Counted from the stretch's first letter, positions 8,105 to 17,070 are shown. The stretch is 64,000 bases of DNA from CALMEC01 sp963706315 (GCA_963706315.1 CAVPMA010000005.1:1-64000), one strand, 5' to 3'. Notes: generated by a model not told the origin, from the sequence alone. Program-made: numbers and translations.

Positions 8105-8923
8105 CTACGCGAGGGTGCGGCGACGCATGCCGTTCACGCAGAGGAACGCCAGGAGCGCGCACCAGAAGACGGTCCACAGCACGGTGCCGAGGCCGGCCGC
8201 CGAGAGCGGGATCAGGATCTTGTTGATCTCGAACTGTGGGGCAGCGGGGCCGCCCTGGCCGCGGTTCTGCAGCTCGACGATCATGGGCGAGAGCACCGCC
8301 CGGGGAAGGAGGTTGTAGGCGACGTTCGCCAGGCGGCTCCAGGCGCCGAGCCGGCCTTGGGCCGCCGCGGCGTGGAGGTTCACGACCGCCTGGGCGGTCA
8401 CGTGCGTCATCAGCCCGACGATCGCGGCGACGGTCGGGCCGAGGACGGTGCTGGTCGCCGCCGCGACGAGGAGCACGATGGCGTTGGTGGCTCCCGCGGC
8501 CGCGACATGCACGGCGAGCGGACCATCGGCGCCGCGGCCGATCGCCGTGCCGGCGACCTCCAGCGCGACCAGCCAGACCGCAACTGCGAGCGCCAGCGCC
8601 GCAAGCCGCGCGATCACGCGGCCGAGGGCGACCTCCGCGCGCGCAGCGCCCGACCCGACGAGCAGCCCGAGATGGCCCGACTCGGCGCCGCGTGAGATCG
8701 CGGTCGCCCCGAGCGCCAGGGCGAGCGTGAGCCCGCCGATGAGCAGCAGTGAGGCGGAGCCGGACCGGAACGAGTCGTCGCGGACCCTGCCGTCGTGCCC
8801 GGCGGCGACAATGGCGACGAGCATCGCCGCGAGTACGCCGGCGGCCACCACGCCCAGATACCAGCTGCGCCGGGTGAGGGCGGCGGCCTCGAACCCGACA
8901 TGGCGGGCCAGCCTCGCGATCAC
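8105..8923 (-). CDS. ABC-2 type transporter permease
   Basis: About 272 residues with around six hydrophobic segments, for example YLGVVAAGVLAAMLVAIVAA, LLLIGGLTLALALGATAIS, VIARLAALALAVAVWLVALE and a terminal helix (AAGLGTVLWTVFWCALLAFL). The topology and the charged cytoplasmic loop after the second helix (ISRGAESGHLGLLVGSGAARAEVALGRV, given here only as a landmark region) are typical of ABC-2 permeases. Its start overlaps the stop of the preceding ATPase by 4 nt, so the two are translationally coupled. It is the last gene of the CorA-to-permease run on the minus strand. Substrate unknown; heme- or polysaccharide-type export is possible but unsupported. Confidence 0.75.
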   Translation of the reverse strand: MIARLARHVGFEAAALTRRSWYLGVVAAGVLAAMLVAIVAAGHDGRVRDDSFRSGSASLLLIGGLTLALALGATAISRGAESGHLGLLVGSGAARAEVALGRVIARLAALALAVAVWLVALEVAGTAIGRGADGPLAVHVAAAGATNAIVLLVAAATSTVLGPTVAAIVGLMTHVTAQAVVNLHAAAAQGRLGAWSRLANVAYNLLPRAVLSPMIVELQNRGQGGPAAPQFEINKILIPLSAAGLGTVLWTVFWCALLAFLCVNGMRRRTLA

Positions 8924-9543
8924 GTCGGTCGTCCGTGGACGAGCGTGATCGTGCGGCCCAGCTTCGCCGGGAACCCGCCCGGGTCATGGGTTGCGACGAT
9001 CACGGCCGCTCCCCGCGCCCGCGCCCGCGCGATCTCCCGCTCCGTCTCGACGAACTCCCACGGGTCGTCGAGCACGAGCAGCTGCGGGTCGGCGCCGAGC
9101 GCGCATGCCAGAGCCGTACGCCGAACCTCCTCGATCTCGAGCACGCGAACCCCGCGACGCTCCTCCGGGAGACCCGCCCGCGCCATGGCGTCCTCTGCGA
9201 CCTCGGCCGCCGCCTTGCCGGTCCGGATCGCGCTCACGAGCCGGACGATCTCCCGCGGAGTATGCCGCTCCAGGAACGCCCGGCCCTCGGGCGCATATCC
9301 GACCCGCCGCTGAACCGCGATGTCGCCGGGGTGTCCGCCGAGCACCGCGATCTCACCGGTCGACCCGGTGAGGCCGAGCAGGGCTCTCACGAGGCTCGAC
9401 TTGCCCGAGCCGCGGTCTCCTGCGACGACGATGCCCTCGCCGGCGGCGAGGTCGAACGACGCACCCTGCACCGCGGGTTCGCCACCCCGCTGGTAGACGA
9501 CCTCGACGTCTCGCGCGCGTACCGCGGCCGCGGGATCAGCCAA
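8920..9543 (-). CDS. ABC transporter ATP-binding protein with degenerate signature
   Basis: A 207-residue nucleotide-binding domain. Walker A is clear (GDRGSGKSS, about residue 42). The Walker B region reads QLLVLDDPWEF, with aspartate where the catalytic glutamate normally follows LD. The switch histidine is present in VIVATHDPGG. The LSGGQ signature is not recognisable: the expected position reads LEIEEVRRTALACAL. It starts at a TTG that overlaps the ferredoxin gene by 8 nt and ends 4 nt inside the permease gene. It is probably the ATPase of the downstream permease, but hydrolysis may be slow or impaired. Confidence 0.75.
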   Translation of the reverse strand: MADPAAAVRARDVEVVYQRGGEPAVQGASFDLAAGEGIVVAGDRGSGKSSLVRALLGLTGSTGEIAVLGGHPGDIAVQRRVGYAPEGRAFLERHTPREIVRLVSAIRTGKAAAEVAEDAMARAGLPEERRGVRVLEIEEVRRTALACALGADPQLLVLDDPWEFVETEREIARARARGAAVIVATHDPGGFPAKLGRTITLVHGRPT

Positions 9544-9766
9544 GCTGTTCGAGAATGATCGCGTCCTGCGGGCAGTCGGCGGCGGCCTCGCGCACCGCGT
9601 CGCCGAGCGCGGGATTCAGCTCGCCGCCGACGGCGGTCGAGAGGTTCGTGTCGTCGTCCACGGTGAACACCTCGGCCAGGTGCGCCTCGCAGACGCGGTT
9701 GCCCATGCACTGGTCGTGGTCGACCCGCACCCGGTACCGCACACCGTCGATCTCGATTTCAGCCAT
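9536..9766 (-). CDS. 3Fe-4S-type ferredoxin, 76 aa
   Basis: A small electron carrier of the single-cluster type. Visible ligands are C20 and C26 in DQCMGNRVCEAHLAEVF (Cx5C) and C65 in AADCPQDAI (CP), a three-cysteine pattern consistent with a 3Fe-4S cluster as in actinobacterial ferredoxins that serve cytochrome P450 systems. The acidic surface and length fit the family. It overlaps the upstream phosphohexomutase and downstream ATPase genes by 8 nt each, so it is firmly embedded in this operon. No P450 or other redox partner is encoded nearby. Confidence 0.85.
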   Translation of the reverse strand: MAEIEIDGVRYRVRVDHDQCMGNRVCEAHLAEVFTVDDDTNLSTAVGGELNPALGDAVREAAADCPQDAIILEQLG

Positions 9767-11138
9767 GCGTTCCCCCTCGTGAGTCCTCTGCGTCCGCGAT
9801 CAGCTCGAGCACCTCGTCGCGACGCCGCTCCATGTCGGCTTCCGAGACGAGGGACTCGAGGTTGAGCCGCATGAGCGGCTCGGTATTCGATGAGCGGACG
9901 TTGAAATGCCAGTCGTCGTACGCGACGGAGAGTCCGTCCACCTCCGTTTGACGCCCGTCGGCATAGCGGTCCCTGATCCGCTGGATCGTGGCATCAGCGT
10001 CGGCGACGGTCGAATTGATCTCCCCCGAGATGTGGTACCGGTCGCGGAATCGCGCAATGAGCTCCGACAGCGGGCGCCCTGCGGTTGCGACCAGCTCGAG
10101 GATGAGCAACGCCGGGATCAGCCCGGTGTCGGCGTAGGAGAAGTCCCGGAAGTAGTAGTGGCCGCTGACCTCGCCGGCGAACAGGGCGTCGATCTCGCGC
10201 ATGCGGCGCTTGATGAACGCATGCCCCACGCGGAACTCGTCCGGCGTGCCGCCCGCCGCCAGGATCGTGTCGCGCACCGCCCAGGACGCCCGCAGGTCGT
10301 AGACGATCGGTGCGGGGCCACGCTGACGGAGCAGATGCTCGGCCATGAGGGCGGTGAGGAAGTCGCCCGGCACGAACTCGCCGCGGTCGTCGATGAAGAA
10401 GCACCGGTCGGCGTCGCCGTCCCAGGCGATCCCGAGGTCGGCGTTCTCCTCGACGACCTTGGTCTCGATGAAGACGCGGTTCTCGTCGAGCAGCGGGTTC
10501 GGCTCGTGATTCGGGAAGTGTCCGTCGAGCTCGAGGAAGTACGGCACGGCGTCGATCTGCAGGCGGTCCAGGACAGGCGGGAGGTACAGCCCCGCCATCC
10601 CGTTCGCCGTGTCCGTCACGACGCGGAGTCCCGTGATGCGGTCCTGGTCGACGAAGCCGAGTGATGCGTCCACGAAGCGCGCCAGGAGCCCCGGATCGGT
10701 GGTCGTGGCGCCGGGCGTCGCGGCGCGCGGCGCGTCGTCCCTGGCCGCCATCCGCCCGAGCTCCGCGATCCCGGTGTCGCCGGACAGCGGCAGCGCCCCG
10801 GCGAGGACCAGCTTCGCACCGGTGTACCTGGGCGGGTTGTGGCTCGCGGTGATCACCGCGCCGGCATCGAACCCCCCGTCTGCGACGGCGAAGTAGACCA
10901 TTTCGGTGGCGGCGAGCCCCAGCTCGCACACGTCGGCGCCGGCGCTTCGAACACCCTCGCAGAAGGCTGCCGCCATGCTGGGCGACGAGAGCCGCACGTC
11001 GTGGCCGACTGCGACCCGTCGCGCGCCGGTGAGCGCCGGGAACGCACGGCCGATCCGTGCGGCGCCCTCCTCGTCGAGATCGTCGGGATACACACCGCGC
11101 ACGTCGTACGCCTTGAACGCCGCCGGATTGAGCGTCAC
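9759..11138 (-). CDS. Phosphomannomutase/phosphoglucomutase
   Basis: A 459-residue alpha-D-phosphohexomutase that interconverts hexose 1- and 6-phosphates for nucleotide-sugar synthesis. The four family motifs are present in order: KAYDVRGVYPDDLDE near the N-terminus, the phosphoserine loop VITASHNPPRYTG, the metal loop WDGDADRCFF and the sugar-binding loop AGEVSGHYYFRDF. The phosphate-binding region RSSNTEPLMRLNLE lies near the end. It starts with GTG overlapping the HIT gene stop by 4 nt. ManB/AlgC-like dual specificity is typical, but substrate preference cannot be told here. Confidence 0.92.
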   Translation of the reverse strand: MTLNPAAFKAYDVRGVYPDDLDEEGAARIGRAFPALTGARRVAVGHDVRLSSPSMAAAFCEGVRSAGADVCELGLAATEMVYFAVADGGFDAGAVITASHNPPRYTGAKLVLAGALPLSGDTGIAELGRMAARDDAPRAATPGATTTDPGLLARFVDASLGFVDQDRITGLRVVTDTANGMAGLYLPPVLDRLQIDAVPYFLELDGHFPNHEPNPLLDENRVFIETKVVEENADLGIAWDGDADRCFFIDDRGEFVPGDFLTALMAEHLLRQRGPAPIVYDLRASWAVRDTILAAGGTPDEFRVGHAFIKRRMREIDALFAGEVSGHYYFRDFSYADTGLIPALLILELVATAGRPLSELIARFRDRYHISGEINSTVADADATIQRIRDRYADGRQTEVDGLSVAYDDWHFNVRSSNTEPLMRLNLESLVSEADMERRRDEVLELIADAEDSRGGTHG

Positions 11139-11620
11139 GCGGCGAAACCCCGGCGCAGGAGCTCGTACGTCTCGTCGAGGTGCTGGGGCATGACCCGGGT
11201 GTCTCCGATCGCCGGCATGAAGTTGGTGTCGCCCACCCAGCGCGGGACGAGGTGGAGGTGGAGGTGCTCCTCGATCCCTGCACCGGCGGCCCGTCCCTGG
11301 TTTATCCCGACGTTGAACCCCTGCGGGCGCATCGCCTCCTGCACGACGTCCTGGCTGCGCCGGGTGAGCTCGATCATCTCGGCGGCGTCCTCGGGGGCGA
11401 GGTCGGTGAGGGAGGGGACGTGCGCGAACGGCACGATCATGAGATGGCCGTTGTTGTAGGGGTAGCGGTTCATGATCACGTAGGCCAGGCGGCCGCGGTG
11501 GAGGATATATGCGGGCTCGTCCGCCTGAGCCGGGAGCTCGCAGAACACGCAGCCCGGGTTTCGCTCCGCCGGGTCAGCCCCCACGTAGCTCATGCGCCAC
11601 GGAGCCCACATGATCTCCAA
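11135..11620 (-). CDS. HIT-family nucleotide hydrolase/AP4A phosphorylase-like
   Basis: About 161 residues. The N-terminus contains WAPWRMSYV and a CVFCEL zinc-type pair; the middle has MNRYPYNNGHLMIVPFAHV; the catalytic histidine triad reads HLHLHLVPRW. This arrangement matches the actinobacterial AP4A phosphorylase-like HIT group, which cleaves dinucleoside polyphosphates or AMP-conjugates. It lies 19 nt downstream of corA and overlaps the phosphohexomutase gene by 4 nt, so it is part of the minus-strand operon. Confidence 0.9.
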   Translation of the reverse strand: MEIMWAPWRMSYVGADPAERNPGCVFCELPAQADEPAYILHRGRLAYVIMNRYPYNNGHLMIVPFAHVPSLTDLAPEDAAEMIELTRRSQDVVQEAMRPQGFNVGINQGRAAGAGIEEHLHLHLVPRWVGDTNFMPAIGDTRVMPQHLDETYELLRRGFAA

Positions 11621-11639
11621 CGAACCCGTCCGGTCAGCG

Positions 11640-12635
11640 CTAGAGCCAGCGCTTGCGGCGGAAGTACCAGGCGAGGCCGGCGACTGTCGTTCCCATCACT
11701 CCAAGCACAAGCAGTTCCGCCCACCAGCTGTCCTGGAGCGGCAGAGGGATGTTCATGCCGAAGTAGCCGGTCACGAGCGTGAGCGGCAGCAGGATGGCCG
11801 AGAGCAGGGTCAGAACCCGGATGAGGTCGTTCATTCGGGTGCGGATGACCGCCTCGTTGGTCGCATCGAGGGCCTCGACGACCTCCTTGGAGTTCTCGAG
11901 CTCGTCCCAGATCCGCTCGTTCTTGTCGACGATGTCGTCGAAGTAGATCTCGAGGTCCTGCGGCGCGTACCGCTGGGTCGTGCGCTCGAGACCACGGAGC
12001 GTCGGCCGCTGTGGCTTGATGATCTTGCGGTAGTTGATGATCTCCTGCTTGGCGTTGGAGATGTCCCGCACGACCTCGTCGCTCTTGCCCTCGAAGATCT
12101 GGTCCTCGATCCACTCGAGCTTGTGGCCGATCTTGTTGAGGATCGGGAAGCAGTAGTCGTAGAGCCTGTCGACGATCTCGTAGACCAGGTACCCCGATCC
12201 CTTGCTCATCTGGCGGGCGCGCTCCTCCCCGCGCGATTCGCACTGGCTCCACATCGCCGAGAGCGGCTTGAGCGGGTCCTTCGGGAGCGTGATCAGGAGA
12301 TCCTCGGCGACGAAGATGTCGAGCTCGGCCGCCTGCAGGCGCTCGGTCCGCTTGTCGTACCGCGGGAAGTGCAGCACGATGAACACGTAGTCGGAGTACT
12401 CGTCGATCTTCGAGCGCTGCTGCCGCCGGGACAGGACGTCCTCGATGTCCAGCTCGTGGAAGTCGTAGTTCGCCGCCAGCCACTGGGCGTCGACGGCCGC
12501 CGGGGACTCGATGTTCAGCCAGGTGAGGCCGTACGCCTCCAGCCGCTGGACGTCGGCGGTGGTGCGCTCAGGCGGCGCAGGCGCGACGGCACGGCCGCCG
12601 ACCCGTGTGCGGCGGATTTTGGGAAGGCTCGCCAT
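11640..12635 (-). CDS. corA: CorA-family magnesium/divalent cation transporter
   Basis: A 331-residue channel protein with a large cytoplasmic N-terminal domain, a long stalk helix (WDELENSKEVVEALDATNEA region) and two C-terminal membrane helices. The selectivity signature is visible as GYFGMNIPL between the helices, and the chain ends in a basic RRKRWL tail. CorA channels are pentamers that admit Mg2+ and sometimes Co2+ or Ni2+. It heads the minus-strand gene run that continues with HIT, phosphohexomutase and ferredoxin. Confidence 0.93.
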   Translation of the reverse strand: MASLPKIRRTRVGGRAVAPAPPERTTADVQRLEAYGLTWLNIESPAAVDAQWLAANYDFHELDIEDVLSRRQQRSKIDEYSDYVFIVLHFPRYDKRTERLQAAELDIFVAEDLLITLPKDPLKPLSAMWSQCESRGEERARQMSKGSGYLVYEIVDRLYDYCFPILNKIGHKLEWIEDQIFEGKSDEVVRDISNAKQEIINYRKIIKPQRPTLRGLERTTQRYAPQDLEIYFDDIVDKNERIWDELENSKEVVEALDATNEAVIRTRMNDLIRVLTLLSAILLPLTLVTGYFGMNIPLPLQDSWWAELLVLGVMGTTVAGLAWYFRRKRWL

Positions 12636-12724
12636 CGTCGCCAGTCCCGGCCGCCGGTGAGTCGACGGTGTAGGTGCGAATCGCGCTCATCACGGGGGAT
12701 GATAGCCGAGGGAGCGGGTGCGCC

Positions 12725-13363
12725 CTACTCGATGAGCTTCGCGCGGTAGGCATAGCGGGTCGCCTCGGTGCGGTTGCCGACCCCGAGCTTGCGGTAGATG
12801 TTCGACAGATGGAACTTGACCGTCTGCTCGGTGACGAACAGGCGGTTGGCGATGTCGAGGTTGGAGAGACCCTCCGCGACGAGCTTCAGGATGGTGAGCT
12901 CCCGGTCGGTGAGGACGTCGCTGCCACTCTGCCGAGGTGCGCCCTCCGTCCCGGTTCCCCCGCCGGGGGCGGCCGCAGTCGCGACACCCCTCAAGTGCAC
13001 CGCGCCCTCGACGACCTGCCGGATGGTCGACGGGAGGTCGAGCGGGTTGATGGACTTCACGACGTAGCCGTCGGCCCCGCGCTGGAGCGCCTGGTCGATG
13101 TGCTCGGAGTCCTCGAACATGGAGAGGATGATCACCTTCATGCCCGGGTGGTCCTGCCGGATCCGGGTGAGCGTGTCGAGCCCGTCGCCGTTCGGCATGC
13201 GCAGGTCGAGGATGACCACGTCGGGGTTGACCTTGGGGAGGAGCGCGAGCATCTCGTCGCCGCTCATGGCCTCGCCGACCACCTCGATGTCGGGCGCGGT
13301 CTCGAGCGCCCGCTTGATGCCGTCGAGCATCAACCGATGGTCATCGGCGATGGCGACGCGCAT
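12725..13363 (-). CDS. NarL/LuxR-family response regulator
   Basis: A 212-residue two-domain regulator. The receiver (1-120) has IADDH acidic residues, the phospho-acceptor in VVILDLRMPNGDG, the switch Ser/Thr in VIILSMFED and the lysine in GYVVKS. After a Gly/Ala/Thr-rich linker, the LuxR-type helix-turn-helix reads LTDRELTILKLVAEGLSN, DIANRLFVTEQTVKFHLSNI and YRKLGVGNRTEA. Its likely kinase is the GAF/HisKA_3 protein encoded at 14032. A C-tract/G-tract quasi-palindrome lies in its upstream region near 13413-13428. Confidence 0.95.
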   Translation of the reverse strand: MRVAIADDHRLMLDGIKRALETAPDIEVVGEAMSGDEMLALLPKVNPDVVILDLRMPNGDGLDTLTRIRQDHPGMKVIILSMFEDSEHIDQALQRGADGYVVKSINPLDLPSTIRQVVEGAVHLRGVATAAAPGGGTGTEGAPRQSGSDVLTDRELTILKLVAEGLSNLDIANRLFVTEQTVKFHLSNIYRKLGVGNRTEATRYAYRAKLIE

Positions 13364-13459
13364 GGGTTGCTTGGCAGTCAGCGGGAGAACTCCATCGGAA
13401 TCGCCTCAAGGGTACCCCAAGGGGGTGAAAACCGGCAGCCGGATCTCGGGAAGGGTTGG

Positions 13460-13891
13460 CTAGAGAGGTTTCGACAGCGCACCGTGGCGCTTGATGGCAT
13501 CCACGATCTCGGTGGCGGGCGCGCCCTTGACGAGGTACTCCGTGGCGCCACCGGCGAGGCCTGCCTGGATCTCCTGCTCCTTGTTGCCGATCGACAGCAT
13601 GAGCACGGTGAGGTCGGGAAGGCGGCTCTTGAGTTCGTATGTCGCCTCGACACCGTCGAGTCCCGGCATGGAGACATCCATCACCACCACGTCCGGCCGG
13701 AGCTCCACGGCGAGCCGAACCGCCTCCGCACCGTCCGACGCCTCGGCAATCACCTGGATCTCCTCATCGCGTTCGAGGAGCCGGCGGAGCACCGAGCGGA
13801 ACTGCGCGTTGTCGTCAGCCAGCAGAACCCGAACCAACTTGACCTTCCCGGGGGTGAGCGGTGATTGGTCTTGAGCGTCACGAGGAAGCAT
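13460..13891 (-). CDS. Response regulator receiver protein without output domain
   Basis: About 143 residues holding one receiver domain: LLADDNAQFR for the acidic pair, VVVMDVSMPGLDG for the phospho-acceptor, LMLSIGNKE for the switch residue and YLVKGAPATE for the lysine. The chain stops shortly after the last receiver helix, so there is no DNA-binding domain. ATG 13891 is preferred over a longer reading to 13945. It is encoded 96 nt upstream of the NarL-type gene on the same strand and divergent from the kinase, so it may be a phosphate sink or modulator in that system. Confidence 0.85.
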   Translation of the reverse strand: MLPRDAQDQSPLTPGKVKLVRVLLADDNAQFRSVLRRLLERDEEIQVIAEASDGAEAVRLAVELRPDVVVMDVSMPGLDGVEATYELKSRLPDLTVLMLSIGNKEQEIQAGLAGGATEYLVKGAPATEIVDAIKRHGALSKPL

Positions 13892-14031
13892 ACGGCCTGC
13901 ATTCGGTGCGATCCCTAAACGTCCTGCCAGGATACTCCCCCCCAAAGGATTGGTTCTCGGTTACCTATCAGAGAATCCACGGGAACCTTGGTAAACAGGG
14001 CGGCGGAAGGGGCCGCTAGGATTGGCCCCGA

Positions 14032-15249
14032 ATGTCCGACGATTCCACACGTCAAGACCCTTCGGCGGTCGCCGCGCTGATCGCCGTCACCGAGGCCGCG
14101 AACGAGCACGACGACCCCACCGCCGAGATGGCGAGGCTGCTGCGCGCCATCGTCGACGCCCTCGGCGCGCGGGCGGCGGTGCTGCAGGCGGCCGACCCGC
14201 GCGAGGGGCGCTTCAGCGTCGTCGGCTCGGTGAACATCCCCGCCGGGCTCGAGGACGTCACCATGCCGCCGGGCGTCGCCGATCAGACCCACGGGAAGGG
14301 CATGGAGGTCGACCTCGACGGCGGGGGCCTCCCGGACGCCCTCCGCGTCGCCGGGTTCAACCACGCGCTTGCCCTGCCGGTTCGCTCGTCGGAGCGGTCG
14401 CTCGGCGTGGTGTGGGTGGCGGGAACCGAGCCCCTGCAGGACGATCCCTTGCGCCGGCACGCCGCCCGGGTCGGGGCCGAGCGGATCGGCACCCTCCTCG
14501 AGCAGGTCCGGCTCTACGAGACGCTCGAGCGCGCGATGGCGCAGATCCTCGAGGGCGACGAGCGCATGCTCGGTCGCATCGGACTCGACATCCACGACGG
14601 TCCGACGCAGCAGCTGTCGGTGGCCCTCCTCGAGGTGCAGCTCCTCGAGGCCGACCTCAACGACGCCGAGGCGGAGGGGGTCGTCCTTCCCGAGAAGCTG
14701 CGTCCGGGCCTGGGCCGCATCTACGAGACGCTCGGCGGCGCGCTCCAGGAGATGCGTGAGCTCATCGGGCACCTGCGGCCGGCGCTGTTCGAGGACCGCC
14801 TCCTCCCGGAGGTGCTGAGCAACGCGGTGCGCGCCTTCGAGACCCAGCAGGGCGCAGCCGTCGACTACCAGGCCCTCGGCGAGTTCCCCGACAACCGCGT
14901 GTCGCTGTCCCAGAAGATCACCTTCTACCGGATCCTCCAGGAGGCGCTCAACAACGCCGCGCGCCACGGAGCGGCGACCGAGGTGTCGGTGCGGCTGCGG
15001 GAAGGACCGGCCGGGATCACCATGGAGATCCGCGACAACGGCCGCGGCTTCGAGCCGGACCAGGTTCGCCGGCCGACCCCGGGCAATCCCCAGGCGCGTT
15101 ACGGGCTGTTCGGGATGCGCGACCGGGCGCAGCTCCTCGGCGGGTCGCTGGAGGTCTGGAGCCGCCCGGGGGTGGGGTCGCTCATCACGGTCTTCCTGCC
15201 GCGGTGGCGAGGCGCGGAGCGGGGACGACTGGCGCAGATCGGTGCCTGA
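14032..15249 (+). CDS. GAF-domain sensor histidine kinase (HisKA_3 type)
   Basis: A cytosolic kinase of 405 residues with no membrane segments. Residues about 20-175 form a GAF-like sensor domain. The dimerisation/phospho-acceptor helix reads IGLDIHDGPTQQLSVALLE, the HisKA_3 style of NarX and DevS kinases. The ATPase domain follows, with an N-box FYRILQEALNNAARHG, IRDNGRGFEP and FGMRDRAQLLGG. The partners are presumably the two divergently encoded regulators at 12725-13891. Its 3' end overlaps trpF by 8 nt. The sensed signal is unknown; DevS-like heme GAF sensing is a possibility I cannot confirm. Confidence 0.92.
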   Translation: MSDDSTRQDPSAVAALIAVTEAANEHDDPTAEMARLLRAIVDALGARAAVLQAADPREGRFSVVGSVNIPAGLEDVTMPPGVADQTHGKGMEVDLDGGGLPDALRVAGFNHALALPVRSSERSLGVVWVAGTEPLQDDPLRRHAARVGAERIGTLLEQVRLYETLERAMAQILEGDERMLGRIGLDIHDGPTQQLSVALLEVQLLEADLNDAEAEGVVLPEKLRPGLGRIYETLGGALQEMRELIGHLRPALFEDRLLPEVLSNAVRAFETQQGAAVDYQALGEFPDNRVSLSQKITFYRILQEALNNAARHGAATEVSVRLREGPAGITMEIRDNGRGFEPDQVRRPTPGNPQARYGLFGMRDRAQLLGGSLEVWSRPGVGSLITVFLPRWRGAERGRLAQIGA

Positions 15250-15889
15250 GCCCGTTCTGGTCAAAGTTTGCGGACTCACCGATCCGCGCGAGGCGCTCGA
15301 CTGCGTCGCATTGGGCGCGTGGGCGATCGGCCTGGTGTTCGCGCCCGAGAGCTCGCGACGGGTCACCGCGGAGACGGCCCGGCTCGTGGTCGACGCCCTC
15401 CCGGCCGAGGTTCGCAAGGTCGGCGTGTTCGTCGACCCGCAGCCCGACGAGGCAGCCGAGCTCGTCGATGCGTGCGGCCTCACGGACGTTCAGGTACACG
15501 GAGGTGCGGTCGACGTCGCGGCCATCAGGGCGGCGTGCGCCCGGCCGGTGTTCCAGGGCTTCGCGGTCGACGGCACCGCTGCGCTGGACGCCGCGCGCCG
15601 GAGCGACGCCGACCTGGTCCTCCTCGACGCGTCGGTTCCCGGACGCCACGGCGGCACCGGGACCACCTTCGACTGGTCGCTGCTGGACGGGGTCGACCTC
15701 GGCAGACCGTTCGCGCTGGCGGGGGGTCTCACGCCCGCCAACGTCGCAGAGGCGGTGCGCCGCGCCCGCCCCGCCATCGTGGACGTGTCGAGCGGCGTGG
15801 AGCGCGCGCCCGGCAGCAAGGACCCGGAGCTGGTGCGTGCGTTCGTTGTCGGCGCCCGCGAGGGCGCGACCGCATGGAGCGCGGCATGA
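15242..15889 (+). CDS. trpF: Phosphoribosylanthranilate isomerase
   Basis: Catalyses the Amadori isomerisation of phosphoribosylanthranilate in tryptophan synthesis. A TIM barrel of 215 residues. The N-terminal VKVCGLTDPREAL carries the catalytic cysteine; LVFAPESSRRVT, VGVFVDP, VQVHG, LLDASVPGRHGGTGTTFDW and LAGGLTPANV follow in the family order, ending with VDVSSGVERAPGSKD. The GTG start lies inside the kinase gene, and the stop overlaps the trpB start as ATGA. It forms a trpFBA operon; trpC, trpD and trpE are not nearby. Confidence 0.95.
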   Translation: MPEPVLVKVCGLTDPREALDCVALGAWAIGLVFAPESSRRVTAETARLVVDALPAEVRKVGVFVDPQPDEAAELVDACGLTDVQVHGGAVDVAAIRAACARPVFQGFAVDGTAALDAARRSDADLVLLDASVPGRHGGTGTTFDWSLLDGVDLGRPFALAGGLTPANVAEAVRRARPAIVDVSSGVERAPGSKDPELVRAFVVGAREGATAWSAA

Positions 15890-17070
15890 GCGAGCTGGCG
15901 ACGCGGTTCGGGCCGTACGGCGGCCGCTACGTCCCGGAGACCGTGATCGGCGCGCTCGACGAGCTGACCATCGCCTTCGAGCGCTACCGGGCGGACCCGG
16001 AGTTCCGCGGCGAGCTCGATGGTCTGCTGGCCGGGTTCGTGGGGCGGCCGACGCCGCTGTACCTCGCGGAGCGCCTCGGGGCGAGCTACGGCATCCCCCG
16101 CCTGTACTTCAAGCGCGAGGACCTCTGTCACACCGGGGCGCACAAGATCAACAATGCGCTCGCCCAGGTGCTCCTCGCCCGCCGGATGGGCAAGCAGCGG
16201 ATCATCGCCGAGACCGGCGCCGGACAGCACGGCGTGGCCACGGCCACCGCGGCCGCGCTCCTGGGGTTCGAGTGCCACGTCTACATGGGGCGCGTCGACA
16301 TGGAGCGCCAGCGGCTCAACGTCGTGCGGATGCGCATGCTCGGAGCCGAGGTGCTCCCCGTCGACTCCGGCAGCGGAACGCTCAAGGACGCGACGAGCGA
16401 GGCGATCCGGGACTGGGTCACCAACGTCCGCACCACGCACTACGTGATCGGGTCGGCGGTCGGCCCGGCGCCCTATCCCGAGATCGTCGCGGACTTCCAG
16501 TCGGTCATCGGCAACGAGGCGCGCGCCCAGATCCTCGCGCGGGAGGGTCGGCTCCCGGCGACCGTGATCGCCTGCGTGGGCGGCGGCTCGAACGCCATCG
16601 GCACCTTCCGGGCGTTCCTGGACGATGCCGACGTGGACCTGGTGGGCGTCGAGGCGGCCGGAATGGGCATCGAGACCGGCCACCACGGCGCGCCGCTCGG
16701 CCACGGCCGTCCGGGCGTCTTGCACGGCTCGTTCTCGTACCTGCTGCAGACCGACGCCGGCCAGGTCGTGGAGGCCCATTCGATCTCCGCGGGCCTCGAC
16801 TATCCCGGCGTCGGACCCGAGCACTCCTGGCTGCGTGACGAGGGCCGGGTACGGTACGTCAGCGCGACGGACCAGGAAGCGCTCGACGCCTTCCGGGAAT
16901 GCGCCGCGCAGGAGGGGATCATCCCGGCGCTGGAGACCGCGCACGCGCTCGCGGTGCTGCGACGCGACGGGCCGGCGCTGGCCGCGGCGGGACCGGTGCT
17001 CCTGTGCTTCTCCGGCCGCGGCGACAAGGACGTGGACGCCGTGGGCGCCGCTCTGGGGATCGATGTCTGA
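15886..17070 (+). CDS. trpB: Tryptophan synthase beta chain
   Basis: The PLP-dependent subunit that condenses indole with serine. Length 394 residues. Landmarks: FGPYGGRYVPET at the N-terminus, LYFKREDLCHTGAHKINNAL with the PLP-binding lysine, ETGAGQHGVATA, and the phosphate-binding loop CVGGGSNAIGTF; the glycine-rich HGSFSYLLQ and EHSWL blocks follow. ATG 15886 overlaps the trpF stop; an in-frame ATG at 15874 is less likely. This is the standard TrpB1 type that works with TrpA, which follows with an 8 nt overlap. Confidence 0.97.
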   Translation: MSELATRFGPYGGRYVPETVIGALDELTIAFERYRADPEFRGELDGLLAGFVGRPTPLYLAERLGASYGIPRLYFKREDLCHTGAHKINNALAQVLLARRMGKQRIIAETGAGQHGVATATAAALLGFECHVYMGRVDMERQRLNVVRMRMLGAEVLPVDSGSGTLKDATSEAIRDWVTNVRTTHYVIGSAVGPAPYPEIVADFQSVIGNEARAQILAREGRLPATVIACVGGGSNAIGTFRAFLDDADVDLVGVEAAGMGIETGHHGAPLGHGRPGVLHGSFSYLLQTDAGQVVEAHSISAGLDYPGVGPEHSWLRDEGRVRYVSATDQEALDAFRECAAQEGIIPALETAHALAVLRRDGPALAAAGPVLLCFSGRGDKDVDAVGAALGIDV

